Notes under the pieces: model-generated
Database searches by the model: none
What the model saw: the letters and a program-made list of their open reading frames with translations, nothing else
What the model was told of the DNA's origin: nothing
Translations under genes and position numbers: made by a program
From: Rhizobium croatiense
GTDB taxonomy: Bacteria; Pseudomonadota; Alphaproteobacteria; Rhizobiales; Rhizobiaceae
DNA: 64,000 nucleotides
Direction: 5' to 3'
Assembly: GCF_019793465.1 (NCBI RefSeq)
Contig: NZ_JAILYJ010000003.1
Span: 124,001 to 188,000 of the forward strand
Shown: piece after piece, positions 16,877 to 25,871 of the stretch
How positions within the stretch are numbered: the first letter of the stretch is position 1
Layout: every line of letters starts with the position of its first letter

Positions 16877-18964
16877 ATGGCGCAACCACCTGCACTCCCC
16901 CTTCCGAAAGTCGCCCCGAGCCTGCGCGATGTCGGTTTTGCCCTCGGCATTATCGGCATCATCTGCATTCTTTTCCTGCCCATCCCGCCATTCCTGATCG
17001 ACATGGGACTGGCCTTCTCGATCGCATTCTCGGTGCTGATCCTGATGGTCGCGCTGTGGATCCAGAAGCCGCTCGATTTCTCGTCCTTCCCGACCATTCT
17101 GCTGATCGCGACGATGACCCGGCTGGCGCTGAACATCGCGACGACACGCGTCATCCTGTCCCACGGCAATGAAGGCCACGACGCGGCCGGCGGCGTCATC
17201 GCCGGTTTCGCAAGCCTTGTCATGTCGGGCGACTTCGTCATCGGTCTGATCGTCTTCCTGATCCTCATCACCATCAACTTCATCGTCATCACCAAGGGCG
17301 CGACGCGTATCGCCGAAGTCGGCGCGCGTTTCACGCTCGATGCCATCCCGGGCAAGCAGATGTCGATCGACGCCGATCTTTCGGCCGGCATCATCGATGA
17401 AAGGGAAGCCCAGCGCCGGCGCAGAGAGCTCGAAGAGGAAAGCTCGTTCTTCGGTGCGATGGACGGTGCCTCGAAGTTCGTGCGCGGCGATGCCGTCGCC
17501 GGCCTGATCATCACCGCCATCAACGTCTTCGGCGGCATCATCATCGGTTATTTTCGCCATGGCATGCCGATCGGCGAAGCGGCCGACGTCTTCGTCAAGC
17601 TCTCCGTCGGCGACGGCCTCGTCTCGCAGATGCCGGCCCTCATCGTCTCGCTCGCCGCCGGCCTGCTCGTCTCCCGCGGCGGCACCACCGGCTCCACCGA
17701 CCAGGCGGTCGTCAACCAGCTGAGCGGCTATCCCCGCGCGCTCTCCGTCTCGGCGGTGCTGATGTTCGTCCTGGCGCTGATGCCGGGCCTGCCGTTTGTC
17801 CCTTTCGTGGTCCTCGGCAGTCTTCTTGCCTTCGGCGCCTGGTTCATCCCGCGTCAGGTCGAGGTTGAAAACAAGCTGCGCCGAGAGCAGGAGGAAAAGA
17901 AGGTCGTCCAGAGCAAAGAACTGGAAAAGGATTCGGTCAAGTCGGTGCTACGCACCTCGGAAATCGAGCTCGCACTCGGCAAGATGGTCTCGACGCGCCT
18001 GCTCGGCGCCCACCAGGAGCTGGCTTTCCGCGTCGGCAAGATGCGCAAGAAGTTCGCCACGCAATACGGTTTCGTCGTGCCGGAGATCAAGGTCACCGAC
18101 GATATCGCCATCGCCGAGAAGTCCTATCAGATCCGCATCCACGGCACGACGGTCGCCTCCAACCTCTTGCGCGTCGGCGAAGTTCTGGTCGTCACCGGCG
18201 CCGGCCGGCGCCCGAGCATTCCCGGCGACGAAATCCGCGAGCCCGCTTTCGGCATGCCGGCCGTCTCGATTCTCGAAAACTTCGCAGACGATCTGAAACG
18301 CGAAGGTTTCCAGCCGATCGACAACGTCTCCGTCGTGCTGACCCACATGAGCGAGGTCATTCGCAACAACCTGCCGCAGCTTCTGTCCTACAAGGACGTC
18401 AAGGTGCTGATCGATCGCCTCGACCCGGAATACAAGAAGCTCGCCGACGAGATCTGCTCGTCGCACATGTCCTATTCGGGCCTGCAGGCGGTGCTCAAGC
18501 TCCTGCTTGCCGAGCGCGTTTCGATTCGCAACCTGCACCTCATTCTGGAGGCGGTGGCCGAGCTCGCGCCGCATGTCAGGAAGACCGAGCAGATCGTCGA
18601 GCATGTCCGCATCCGCATGGCCCAGCAGCTCTGCGGCGATCTTGCCGACAATGGCGTGCTGCGTGTGCTGAGATTGGGCAGCAAATGGGATCTCGCCTTC
18701 CACCAGGCGCTGAAGCGCGACGCCAAGGGCGAGGTGATCGAGTTCGACATCGATCCGCGCAGCCTGGAGGAGTTCAGCGAACAGGCCAGCAAAGTTATCC
18801 GTGAGTTCATGGATCGCGGCCTGCCATTCGCCCTTGTCACGTCGCCGGAAACACGCTCCTATGTGCGCATGATCATCGAACGGCTGTTCGCCACGTTGCC
18901 GGTCCTGTCGCATGTCGAACTGGCCAAAGGCATCGAGATAAAGATTTTGGGCTCGATTTCATGA
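16877..18964 (+). CDS. flhA: Flagellar export apparatus protein FlhA
   Basis: FlhA of 695 residues. It has eight N-terminal membrane helices (about 22-320) and a large cytoplasmic C domain that docks export chaperones. The FHIPEP signature region [16 protein letters not shown] (about 77-92) and [20 protein letters not shown] (about 152-171) are intact. The C domain includes [20 protein letters not shown]. The ATG at 16877 follows GAGACGGAA. The last four bases overlap fliR. Confidence 0.97.
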   Translation: MAQPPALPLPKVAPSLRDVGFALGIIGIICILFLPIPPFLIDMGLAFSIAFSVLILMVALWIQKPLDFSSFPTILLIATMTRLALNIATTRVILSHGNEGHDAAGGVIAGFASLVMSGDFVIGLIVFLILITINFIVITKGATRIAEVGARFTLDAIPGKQMSIDADLSAGIIDEREAQRRRRELEEESSFFGAMDGASKFVRGDAVAGLIITAINVFGGIIIGYFRHGMPIGEAADVFVKLSVGDGLVSQMPALIVSLAAGLLVSRGGTTGSTDQAVVNQLSGYPRALSVSAVLMFVLALMPGLPFVPFVVLGSLLAFGAWFIPRQVEVENKLRREQEEKKVVQSKELEKDSVKSVLRTSEIELALGKMVSTRLLGAHQELAFRVGKMRKKFATQYGFVVPEIKVTDDIAIAEKSYQIRIHGTTVASNLLRVGEVLVVTGAGRRPSIPGDEIREPAFGMPAVSILENFADDLKREGFQPIDNVSVVLTHMSEVIRNNLPQLLSYKDVKVLIDRLDPEYKKLADEICSSHMSYSGLQAVLKLLLAERVSIRNLHLILEAVAELAPHVRKTEQIVEHVRIRMAQQLCGDLADNGVLRVLRLGSKWDLAFHQALKRDAKGEVIEFDIDPRSLEEFSEQASKVIREFMDRGLPFALVTSPETRSYVRMIIERLFATLPVLSHVELAKGIEIKILGSIS

Positions 18965-19713
18965 TATCAGACCCGCAAGGGACCGTTCTCGCGCTGTTTC
19001 TGGTCTTCTGCCGGATCGGCGGCTGTGTGCTGGCTCTTCCGGGTTTTTCCTCGGCGCGCGTGCCCGAGCAGCTGCGCGTCTTCATTGCCGGCGCGCTGTC
19101 GATCGCCGTCTTGCCGCTGCTCTGGGACACGGTCTATCCGGCTGTCCACACGGGATCTGCAACCTATATCGGCCTGATTTTCAGCGAATCGCTGATCGGC
19201 GTGATGTATGGCATGCTGGCGAGAATCTATACGCTCGGCATGCAGTTCGCCGCGACGATCATCGCCATGATGGTCGGCTATACTCAGCCAGGCTCCGCCG
19301 ACGTCATCGAAGACGCGCCGGAGACCAGCCTTTCCGGCTTCATCACCTTTGCCGGCATCATGATTCTCTTCATCATGGATTTCCATCACATCGTCTTCCG
19401 CGCGCTGGTCGATTCCTACACGACCATGCCCTTCGGCGGATTGACGCAGATGCGCGCGACGCTGATCTCCTTTACCGACACGCTGGAGCAGACCACCTAC
19501 ATCATGCTGCGGTTGTCGAGCCCCTTTCTGATCTACGGTATGATCTTCAACGTCTCGATCGGCTTCATCAATAAGCTGGCGCCGCAGATCCCGGTCTATT
19601 TCATTTCCACGCCCTATCTGCTGATGGGCGGGCTCTTCCTGTTCTATGTCTCGGTCGCGGCGCTGGTCAGCCAGTTCGGCCAAGCCTTCAGTTCGATCTA
19701 TATCGGGCGATGA
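18961..19713 (+). CDS. fliR: Flagellar export gate protein FliR
   Basis: FliR of 250 residues with six hydrophobic segments, starting [20 protein letters not shown] and containing [19 protein letters not shown]. It forms the export pore with FliP and FliQ. The start overlaps flhA by four bases (ATGA), indicating coupled translation. Confidence 0.95.
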   Translation: MISDPQGTVLALFLVFCRIGGCVLALPGFSSARVPEQLRVFIAGALSIAVLPLLWDTVYPAVHTGSATYIGLIFSESLIGVMYGMLARIYTLGMQFAATIIAMMVGYTQPGSADVIEDAPETSLSGFITFAGIMILFIMDFHHIVFRALVDSYTTMPFGGLTQMRATLISFTDTLEQTTYIMLRLSSPFLIYGMIFNVSIGFINKLAPQIPVYFISTPYLLMGGLFLFYVSVAALVSQFGQAFSSIYIGR

Positions 19714-19720
19714 GGCTGAT

Positions 19721-20134
19721 ATGATCGAGAAGAGCCGCTCCCAAAAACTCAAGCGTCTGCTGTCGGTGCAGCGGCATATCGAAAGGATGGCGGAGAACGA
19801 CCTGGCCGAAACCAGCCGTCAGCGCATCGAGGTCAATGCGGCGATGGACGACGTCATTCTCGCTCTCGGTTCGATGGACCCGGTCCACCACGCCTTCTCG
19901 CAGAATTATGCCGACCGATTCGGCAGGCTGACGATCAAGGATCAGCAGCTGACCGGCATGCAGCAGATCCACGAAATGCGGCTGACGCGCGAACGCGCCA
20001 AGGCCGATCGCCTGGAGGAGGGCATGAAGGAGGCCTTGGACGCCGAGCGTCGCGAGGCCGACGACAATGCCGTCTACGATGTGATCGATCAGCAATTCGC
20101 AACGCCAGCCTCCAGCAAGCTTCAAAAACCATAA
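19721..20134 (+). CDS. FliJ-like coiled-coil protein of the flagellar operon
   Basis: Protein of 137 residues, almost wholly charged helix (MIEKSRSQKLKRLLSVQRHI; MRLTRERAKADRLEEGMKEA), with no membrane segment. Size, coiled coil and position resemble FliJ, the stalk of the export ATPase, but sequence similarity to FliJ is too weak to be sure by eye. The ATG at 19721 follows GAGGCTGAT eight bases after the fliR stop. In-frame codons upstream to 19646 overlap fliR and were excluded. Confidence 0.6.
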   Translation: MIEKSRSQKLKRLLSVQRHIERMAENDLAETSRQRIEVNAAMDDVILALGSMDPVHHAFSQNYADRFGRLTIKDQQLTGMQQIHEMRLTRERAKADRLEEGMKEALDAERREADDNAVYDVIDQQFATPASSKLQKP

Positions 20135-20165
20135 TCGTTACGATCTTAATTTAGAGGATTGTAAC

Positions 20166-20729
20166 GTGGCTATTTCGCCCCCCAGTGATCTGGTCCTGGA
20201 CGTTGTCAAAGCTGCCGACCCCATGGAGGTTCAGGTAGCCCAGGAAAAGTTGAAGGCAAATCGTGCGGCCTTTGCCGCAACGAGCCTCGCCGAGAACGGC
20301 AAGGGCTTCTCCAATACCGTCGACGTTCTCGATCATGTCAGCCAGAAGAGCGGCCTCTCCAACATTCAGAACCGCACCAAGACCGAGGAGGTTCCGGAAA
20401 GCTACCGGAAGTTCGAGGCCATGGTGCTGCAGAATTTCGTCAAGTCGATGCTTCCGAGCGAAAGTGAAGACGTCTACGGCAAGGGCGCGACCGGCGATAT
20501 CTGGAAGGGCATGATGGCCGAGCAGCTCGGCAACACCATGGCCAAGGGCGACGGCATCGGCATTGCCAAGCAGATGTACAGCGAGCAGTTGCGCCGGCAG
20601 GAAGGCAAGATCGTCAATGCCTCGACCGATGATCGTGACCGCAACACCGCGCTCAGCATGATCGACGACTTCCAGCGCAAGACCTTTGGCACGCCGACGG
20701 CGGACGCCAAGGCCGATAGAACAGGATGA
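20166..20729 (+). CDS. flgJ: FlgJ-type rod-binding protein (FlgJ/CheL-like)
   Basis: Protein of 187 residues starting at GTG with AGAGGA upstream (20152-20157). The rod-binding domain at about 79-137 shows YRKFEAMVLQNFVKSMLPSE, IWKGMMAEQLGNTMAK and IAKQMYSEQ. It is the FlgJ N-terminal domain without the muramidase part; the transglycosylase gene at 9643 may provide that activity. The last three residues (RTG) and the stop codon fall inside a RIME repeat. Confidence 0.8.
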   Translation: MAISPPSDLVLDVVKAADPMEVQVAQEKLKANRAAFAATSLAENGKGFSNTVDVLDHVSQKSGLSNIQNRTKTEEVPESYRKFEAMVLQNFVKSMLPSESEDVYGKGATGDIWKGMMAEQLGNTMAKGDGIGIAKQMYSEQLRRQEGKIVNASTDDRDRNTALSMIDDFQRKTFGTPTADAKADRTG

Positions 20730-20830
20730 TTTCAGGCCCGTTGGCCTGAAATTTGAATCCTGTTCTAAATTAAATAGTTAGAGCGTGATGTCGTCCGAAA
20801 ACCGCGCACACTTTTCGGCATCATGCTCTA
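20718..20830. repeat. RIME-type intergenic mosaic repeat, copy 1
   Basis: Two adjacent palindromes. The first, AGAACAGGAT (20718-20727) with ATCCTGTTCT (20757-20766), has an inner TTTCAGGCC/GGCCTGAAA. The second runs 20779-20830 with TAGAGCGTGATG pairing with CATCATGCTCTA. A near-identical copy lies at 53508-53621. Size, two-palindrome layout and sequence match the Rhizobium intergenic mosaic element as I know it. It overlaps the flgJ stop. Confidence 0.85.
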
Positions 20831-20853
20831 AGCGACGCATAATCGAGGGTAAA

Positions 20854-21219
20854 ATGGAAATAATTTCGAACGAATACAGGATCAAATCCGTTCTCGGACG
20901 CCTCGAAATGATCATCGACAATGAGAATACCCGGATCGGCAACGATCCGCAGTTCGATCTCAAGGTCTCCAACGCGCATAAGAGCCGCTGCCTCTACGAG
21001 CTGTCGATGCTCTTCCGCGATACAGATCCGACCGAGCTTGCTGCTGCCCATCTCGATCAGCTGCACGGCCTGAAGAAGAAGCTGGTTCTCAACGCCCGGC
21101 GCGTCGAGGCGCATCTCGAAGCGGTTCGCGCTGTTGCCGACCTCCTGAAGAATGCCGTTCAGGACGCCGACGCCGACGGCACCTATTCCCAGGAACAATT
21201 CGCCGCGCGTGGAAACTGA
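20854..21219 (+). CDS. FlgN-like flagellar export chaperone (putative)
   Basis: Helical protein of 121 residues. The pattern resembles FlgN: an early LEMIIDNENTRIG segment, a central HKSRCLYELSMLFRD helix, then LKKKLVLNARRVEAHLEAVR and a tail ending TYSQEQ. FlgN is the chaperone of FlgK and FlgL, both encoded in this cluster. I chose the ATG at 20854 (GAGGG upstream). The frame is open to 20785, but that stretch is RIME repeat. The assignment is inferred from pattern and context. Confidence 0.6.
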   Translation: MEIISNEYRIKSVLGRLEMIIDNENTRIGNDPQFDLKVSNAHKSRCLYELSMLFRDTDPTELAAAHLDQLHGLKKKLVLNARRVEAHLEAVRAVADLLKNAVQDADADGTYSQEQFAARGN

Positions 21220-21758
21220 TGATCAAGCTCGTCCTCACCGGCATCTGGGTTTGCGCCATCACCTTGGCCTCGGTCTATTTTTCGGTGTATCTGGCGACGG
21301 CGCCGGCGCCCGCGATATCCGATTCCAGGCAGAACGCGCTCGAACTGGTGAAGGGTGAAACGATCACTGTGCCGGTCATCGGCAACGGCGCGATCACCGG
21401 TTATTTCCTCGGCCGCATTTCCTTCATGATGAACAAGGACATGCTGAAGGGCGTGACCTTGCCGCTGACCGAGATGACGACCGACGAACTTTTCAGCCTG
21501 CTTGTCGGCAACAAGATGGTCGATCTCGCGCACATCAAATCCTTCGACCCGAAGGCCTTCCGCGAGGAGATCAAGAAGGGCATGAACGAGCGCCTCGGCG
21601 GCGAATATGTCGCCGAAGTGATGCTGGAGCAGCTCGACTATCTCTCCAAGGAAGAGGTCAAGCAAAACGCATCAGGTGAGCCGAAGAAGCTCGGCGCGCC
21701 GGTCAAGATCATCGAGGGTGCCCCGGCCGGGGAAGCACCGGCGCCGGCCGCCCATTGA
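21219..21758 (+). CDS. Unassigned membrane-anchored protein at the end of the flagellar operon
   Basis: Protein of 179 residues with an N-terminal membrane helix (LVLTGIWVCAITLASVYFSV, about 4-23), a periplasmic domain (VPVIGNGAITGYFLGRISFM) and an Ala/Pro-rich tail. The start codon touches the stop of the FlgN-like gene, so they are coupled. Overall layout (one helix plus periplasmic domain) is like FliL, but FliL motifs are not evident. It is probably a motor- or basal-body-associated protein by context alone. Confidence 0.7.
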   Translation: MIKLVLTGIWVCAITLASVYFSVYLATAPAPAISDSRQNALELVKGETITVPVIGNGAITGYFLGRISFMMNKDMLKGVTLPLTEMTTDELFSLLVGNKMVDLAHIKSFDPKAFREEIKKGMNERLGGEYVAEVMLEQLDYLSKEEVKQNASGEPKKLGAPVKIIEGAPAGEAPAPAAH

Positions 21759-21781
21759 GATAGCCGAAGATCGAGACACAG

Positions 21782-21805
21782 ACGGCGCCTTCGGGCGCCG
21801 TTTGT
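21782..21805 (+). terminator. Terminator at the end of the flagellar operon
   Basis: ACGGCGCC, loop TTCG, GGCGCCGT (21782-21801), followed by TTTG. It closes the long + strand flagellar run 23 bp after the last stop. Confidence 0.8.
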
Positions 21806-22051
21806 CGTTGCGGCTGATGTGGTTAATAAACTACTTATACGAGCATCAAAATCCAAGGAATTTTCCTAAGGGTTGTTTGAAAGCCTCCTGTTATATCGGG
21901 TGTCACAGCTTGGCGTGCGCCGTTTCCGCGATCGGGGCGACGCCGTCCATGCCTGACGCGACCGGTCCTTTCGAGACCCCGGGGTGCGGAAAAATATCGG
22001 CTTGTTTTCCGGGATGTCGGGCGCATGACGCACCCTCGGCAGGAGGTAGGA

Positions 22052-22891
22052 ATGAATTTGATTGCAAACTTCGCGGTGCTTGCGTCGCGGCGGACGATCT
22101 TCGATCTGCCGGTCTGCGATCTCGGCTGGGATGATGCCCTCGTTTTTATCAACGAGCTGGCCTCCATTCCCGTCGGTCAGACCGTGGTTTGCTTCGTCAA
22201 CGCCCACAATATGCTGACGGCTTTGCGCGACGACGAGTATTATCGGATCATGTCGCACAATCTGGTGCTGCCTGATGGCATCGGCCTCAACATTGCATCC
22301 CAGATCGCCCATGGCTCGCCGTTTCCCGCCAATCTGAACGGCACCGATTTCGTGCCGGCCTTTCTTACCTTCATGGAGGCTCCGCGCCGCATCGGCCTGA
22401 TCGGCGGCACGCGCTCGGTCGTCGAGGCGGCGGCGGAAAATTTCCGCAGGCACACGCCCTGGCATGAATTTGTCGTCATTTCCGACGGCTTTTTCGACAA
22501 GGTCGATTCCACCGATGTCACCGAAGAGATCGAGCGCCAGAAGCTCGACATTCTCATCGTCGGCATGGGGACGCCGCTGCAGGAGAAATGGGTCCACGAC
22601 AACATTCGCGCCGACCATGCGCGGCTGGTGCTGACGGTGGGCGCGCTCTTCGACTTCGTCTCCGGCGCCGTTCCGCGAGCGCCGAAGACGGTGCGGATGA
22701 TGCGTCTCGAATGGGCCTATCGGCTGATACAGGAGCCTGGGCGCCTCTGGCGGCGCTACATCATCGGCATTCCGGTTTTCCTTTTCCACGTCTTGCGCTA
22801 CCGCTTCCGCCGCCGCGAAAGAATTCTCAGCCAGCCGGAAGAGCAGCGCAGCGTCTCGCAGCCGATTGTGGATCGCAGGAAGGCGGGCTGA
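22052..22891 (+). CDS. WecG/TagA/CpsF family glycosyltransferase
   Basis: GT26-family enzyme of 279 residues that would transfer a sugar onto a lipid-linked intermediate in cell-surface polysaccharide synthesis. Visible family blocks are FVNAHNMLTALRDDEYYRIM, LPDGIGLNIASQ with the catalytic-type Asp, LNGTDFVP, VGMGTPLQEKWV and GALFDFVSGAVPRAP. The basic C terminus (RYRFRRRERIL) suggests membrane association. AGGAGG at 22038-22045 sets the start at 22052; the frame opens at 22025. The polymer it serves cannot be told from sequence. The next gene encodes a chain-length-type protein. Confidence 0.85.
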   Translation: MNLIANFAVLASRRTIFDLPVCDLGWDDALVFINELASIPVGQTVVCFVNAHNMLTALRDDEYYRIMSHNLVLPDGIGLNIASQIAHGSPFPANLNGTDFVPAFLTFMEAPRRIGLIGGTRSVVEAAAENFRRHTPWHEFVVISDGFFDKVDSTDVTEEIERQKLDILIVGMGTPLQEKWVHDNIRADHARLVLTVGALFDFVSGAVPRAPKTVRMMRLEWAYRLIQEPGRLWRRYIIGIPVFLFHVLRYRFRRRERILSQPEEQRSVSQPIVDRRKAG

Positions 22892-23018
22892 ACAGGCCCG
22901 GCGCGGTTCCCGGACCTGTGAAGACCGTTACCGGTTCAAATCTGAGACGTGGAGCCGCAATTCTTGCCAGTCGCGGTCGCGGTTAACCATTTCTTTGCCA
23001 TGAATATTTAGAGTAGCT

Positions 23019-23046
23019 TAATCATCTGCATCGCGTGCGGATGATT
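23019..23046. promoter_or_regulatory. Dyad upstream of the polysaccharide co-polymerase gene
   Basis: AATCATC (23020-23026) and GATGATT (23040-23046) form a dyad around a GC-rich centre, 27 bp before the next start. It could be an operator or a small hairpin in the leader. Confidence 0.3.
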
Positions 23047-23072
23047 GAACTCGGCCATCATGTGCATGAGAT

Positions 23073-24842
23073 GTGGCGCAAATGTACGATATCAGGGCGA
23101 GAAACAGCTTCCAGGATCGCGCAGCCGCGGGGCCGCGCACCTTTGACGTCGCCTATCGCCGGCGGTCGAAGGGGGCCGATATCGCGCCGCCCGAGGCCGA
23201 ATTGCTGCGCGCGATCGGCCGCGCGCTGGAAGAGCAGCGCGCAATGGCGGTGCGTCCGGCGCCGCTCGTCGACCGCATCGAAACCATCCTCGGCAACCGC
23301 CTTCGGGCTGCCAACGATGCCGGCCGTGCTCTTCTGCCGGCGCCGGCCGGTCATGAGGAGCCGAACGCTGCGGTCGAAAAAGCCGCGTTCCCGCCCGAAC
23401 CGCCGGCCGTCATCCGTGAGGAACCCGCCAGATTCCAGCCGGCAACGTCCAGCCACCGCGCCAGCCGCTTCGGCCTTGCCATGACGGTCGTCGCCGCCAC
23501 GGTCCTCGGCGCTGGCCTGCCGGCCCTGATGCCCGTCTCGCCCGCCCTCTACCGTGCCGAGACGACGCTTTCGGTCAGGACGGATGCGGCAAGCCGCGCC
23601 GCCTTCACCCAGGCTGCGGCGAAAGGCCTGTTGTCGGCGCGCATGATGGCGTTGACGGTCGCTGCGCTGAAACTCGATCACGACCCGGAATTTGCCGGCC
23701 CCAGGGCCAATGCGCTCGGCGTTGCGCTCGATCTCCTCTCGGCCAGCGGTGCTGCCGCCGATCCGGCCTCGCGCGCCGAGGCGGCGCTGAAACATGCGGT
23801 CGAGATCATGCCCGATGTCGCCGCCGGTACGATCCTCGTCAGGGTGACGACCGGCGACAGCGGCAAATCCATGCGCATCGCCGCACGGCTTGGCGAAGCG
23901 GTGTCCGCAGGCGGCGGTCCCGGCCGGGGCGCCGAAACCGACACTGTGCTGCGCAAGGCCTATGACGAGGCGAAGGCGGAGCTTGCCGCCTTCACGGCCA
24001 AAAGCGGCGAGGGCAACGTCAAGGTGGCGATCGATCTTCGCCGTCAGATCGACGGGCTCGATGCCGATCTGAAACAGGCCGACCAGAATATCCTCGCCGC
24101 CAAGGCGCGCGCCGACGGGCTGAAGGCGGCAAAACTCGCGGGCGTGCTGGATGGATCGCTCCCCTCCGATATGCTCTCGCCGGCGCTGCAGGATTGGCGC
24201 GACAAATATGCCGTCGCCAGGACGACGCTGGCGCAGCTTTCGGCCGAGCTTGGCCCGCGCCATCCGCGCCTGCTGCAGCAGCAGGCCGAAACGGATGGAC
24301 TCAAGGAGAACATGGGCAAGGAGCTTGCCCGTCTGGCCCAGCTCGCCAATGCCGCCGCCAAGGCTGCGGTCGATGCGCGCAAGGGCCTGAACGATCGCCG
24401 CAACACGCTGATCGCCCAGAGCCGGGATACCGGCGTCGATCTGCCCCGGCTGACCGAGCTGCGCGAAAAGGCGAATGCCGCGCGCTCGCGCCTGGAAGAG
24501 ACGGCGCCGACATCGGGAGGCGATGACGGCCATTTGACCGTCCTGAAACCACCGCTTGCGGCGGCTGTGCCGGGAACGAATGGTCTGATCGGCCGCGTGC
24601 TGGCCGGGGCCGCGACAGGCCTTGCGCTCGGTCTCGGCCTCACCCTCCTGCTGTTCTGGCGCAAATCCGCCGCGGCTTCCGCAAGCGAGGAAATGCCGGC
24701 GCCGTCTTCGCTCGCCTCTTCGCCGGCGCCCGCGCCGGCCCCGGCGGCGGCCGACGAGATGGAGGTGCTGCGCTCCGAGATCTCCGGCCTGCGCGACCGG
24801 CTTCGACTTCACGTGATGGAAGCACGGCAGCCGCTGCGCTGA
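23073..24842 (+). CDS. Wzz/GumC-like polysaccharide co-polymerase
   Basis: Protein of 589 residues. A basic, poorly conserved N-terminal region (1-130) precedes membrane helix 1 (FGLAMTVVAATVLGAGLPAL, about 132-151). A long periplasmic part follows with coiled coil (about 285-480; RRQIDGLDADLKQADQNILA). Helix 2 is at about 508-528 (VLAGAATGLALGLGLTLLLF), with a short C-terminal tail. This is the layout of chain-length/export proteins such as GumC and ExoP, here without the tyrosine kinase domain and with an unusual cytoplasmic N-terminal extension. The start is GTG at 23073; ATG at 23082 is an alternative. Confidence 0.7.
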   Translation: MAQMYDIRARNSFQDRAAAGPRTFDVAYRRRSKGADIAPPEAELLRAIGRALEEQRAMAVRPAPLVDRIETILGNRLRAANDAGRALLPAPAGHEEPNAAVEKAAFPPEPPAVIREEPARFQPATSSHRASRFGLAMTVVAATVLGAGLPALMPVSPALYRAETTLSVRTDAASRAAFTQAAAKGLLSARMMALTVAALKLDHDPEFAGPRANALGVALDLLSASGAAADPASRAEAALKHAVEIMPDVAAGTILVRVTTGDSGKSMRIAARLGEAVSAGGGPGRGAETDTVLRKAYDEAKAELAAFTAKSGEGNVKVAIDLRRQIDGLDADLKQADQNILAAKARADGLKAAKLAGVLDGSLPSDMLSPALQDWRDKYAVARTTLAQLSAELGPRHPRLLQQQAETDGLKENMGKELARLAQLANAAAKAAVDARKGLNDRRNTLIAQSRDTGVDLPRLTELREKANAARSRLEETAPTSGGDDGHLTVLKPPLAAAVPGTNGLIGRVLAGAATGLALGLGLTLLLFWRKSAAASASEEMPAPSSLASSPAPAPAPAAADEMEVLRSEISGLRDRLRLHVMEARQPLR

Positions 24843-24963
24843 GCCCGACATTTCCTTGCAAGTTTGATATTGCCTTGCCGCTTTCCGACAGGATAGGGCG
24901 TTAGCGGGCATTTGACGCTCGTCAACTATCAATAGATTGGCGCGAAACAGGGCGGAGAGACGC

Positions 24964-25863
24964 GTGGCGACAGTAATCGACGGCAAGAACGTAGCTGCAT
25001 CAGTCATTCAGACGGTCAAGAGTGCGACGGCGGCGCTGGAAAAGAGCAGCGGCGTCACCACCGGCCTGGCCGTCATCATCGTCGGCGACGATCCGGCAAG
25101 CCACGCCTATGTCGGCTCCAAGGGCCGCATGGCCAAGGAATGCGGCTTCAAGTCCGTCCAGCACACATTGCCGGCCGAGACCAGGCAGGAGGAGCTGGCA
25201 GCGCTCGTTGCCACCCTCAACGCCGATCCGTCGATCCACGGCATCCTGGTGCAGCTGCCCCTGCCGAAGCCGCTCGCCAGCGAGCCGATCATCCAGTCGA
25301 TCCTGCCGGAAAAGGATGTCGATGGCTTGAGCGTCGTCAATGCCGGCAAGCTCGCCACCGGCGACCTGAAGACCGGACTGGTCTCCTGCACGCCGGCCGG
25401 CGCCATGGTCTTCGTCCGCCGCACCCATGGCGAGGATCTCTCGGGCCTCAATGCCGTCGTCATCGGCCGCTCCAACCTGTTCGGCAAGCCGATGGCGCAA
25501 TTGCTGCTCAACGCCAATGCGACGGTGACGATGGCCCATTCGAGAACGAAGAACCTCGCCGAGGTCTGCCGCAACGCCGATATTCTGGTGGCCGCCGTCG
25601 GCCGTCCGGAGATGGTCAAGGCCGATTGGGTCAAGCCGGGTGCGACGGTCATCGACGTCGGCATCAATCGTGTGCCGGCTCCCGACAGGGGCGAGGGCAA
25701 GACCCGGCTCGTCGGCGACGTCGCCTTTGCCGAGGTCTCTGCTGTCGCCAGCACCATCACCCCGGTTCCCGGCGGGGTCGGGCCGATGACCATCGCCATG
25801 CTGATGGCCAACACCGTCATCGCAGCCCACCGCGCCGCAGGGCAGACGCCGCCGCAGTTTTGA
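24964..25863 (+). CDS. folD: Bifunctional methylenetetrahydrofolate dehydrogenase/cyclohydrolase FolD
   Basis: FolD of 299 residues interconverts 5,10-methylene-, methenyl- and 10-formyl-THF in the cytoplasm. Motifs: [20 protein letters not shown] with the catalytic Lys, [31 protein letters not shown], then [20 protein letters not shown] of the NADP domain and [21 protein letters not shown] chose the GTG at 24964 because GGAGAG stands just upstream; an earlier in-frame start at 24937 would add nine residues. It is convergent with aglR, with eight bases between the stops. Confidence 0.96.
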   Translation: MATVIDGKNVAASVIQTVKSATAALEKSSGVTTGLAVIIVGDDPASHAYVGSKGRMAKECGFKSVQHTLPAETRQEELAALVATLNADPSIHGILVQLPLPKPLASEPIIQSILPEKDVDGLSVVNAGKLATGDLKTGLVSCTPAGAMVFVRRTHGEDLSGLNAVVIGRSNLFGKPMAQLLLNANATVTMAHSRTKNLAEVCRNADILVAAVGRPEMVKADWVKPGATVIDVGINRVPAPDRGEGKTRLVGDVAFAEVSAVASTITPVPGGVGPMTIAMLMANTVIAAHRAAGQTPPQF

Positions 25864-25871
25864 GGCTGGGC

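Noticed and set aside
20785..20853. N-terminal extension of the FlgN-like gene (MMSSENRAHFSASCSKRR).
   Set aside because: The same peptide appears before potG at 53576 because both are RIME repeat DNA; each real gene has its own start and ribosome site downstream.
23058..25007. Antisense frame of 649 residues opposite the co-polymerase gene.
   Set aside because: Very Arg/Gly/Ala-rich, no motif, and lies across the start of folD; the + strand gene has two membrane helices and a coiled coil in the expected places.
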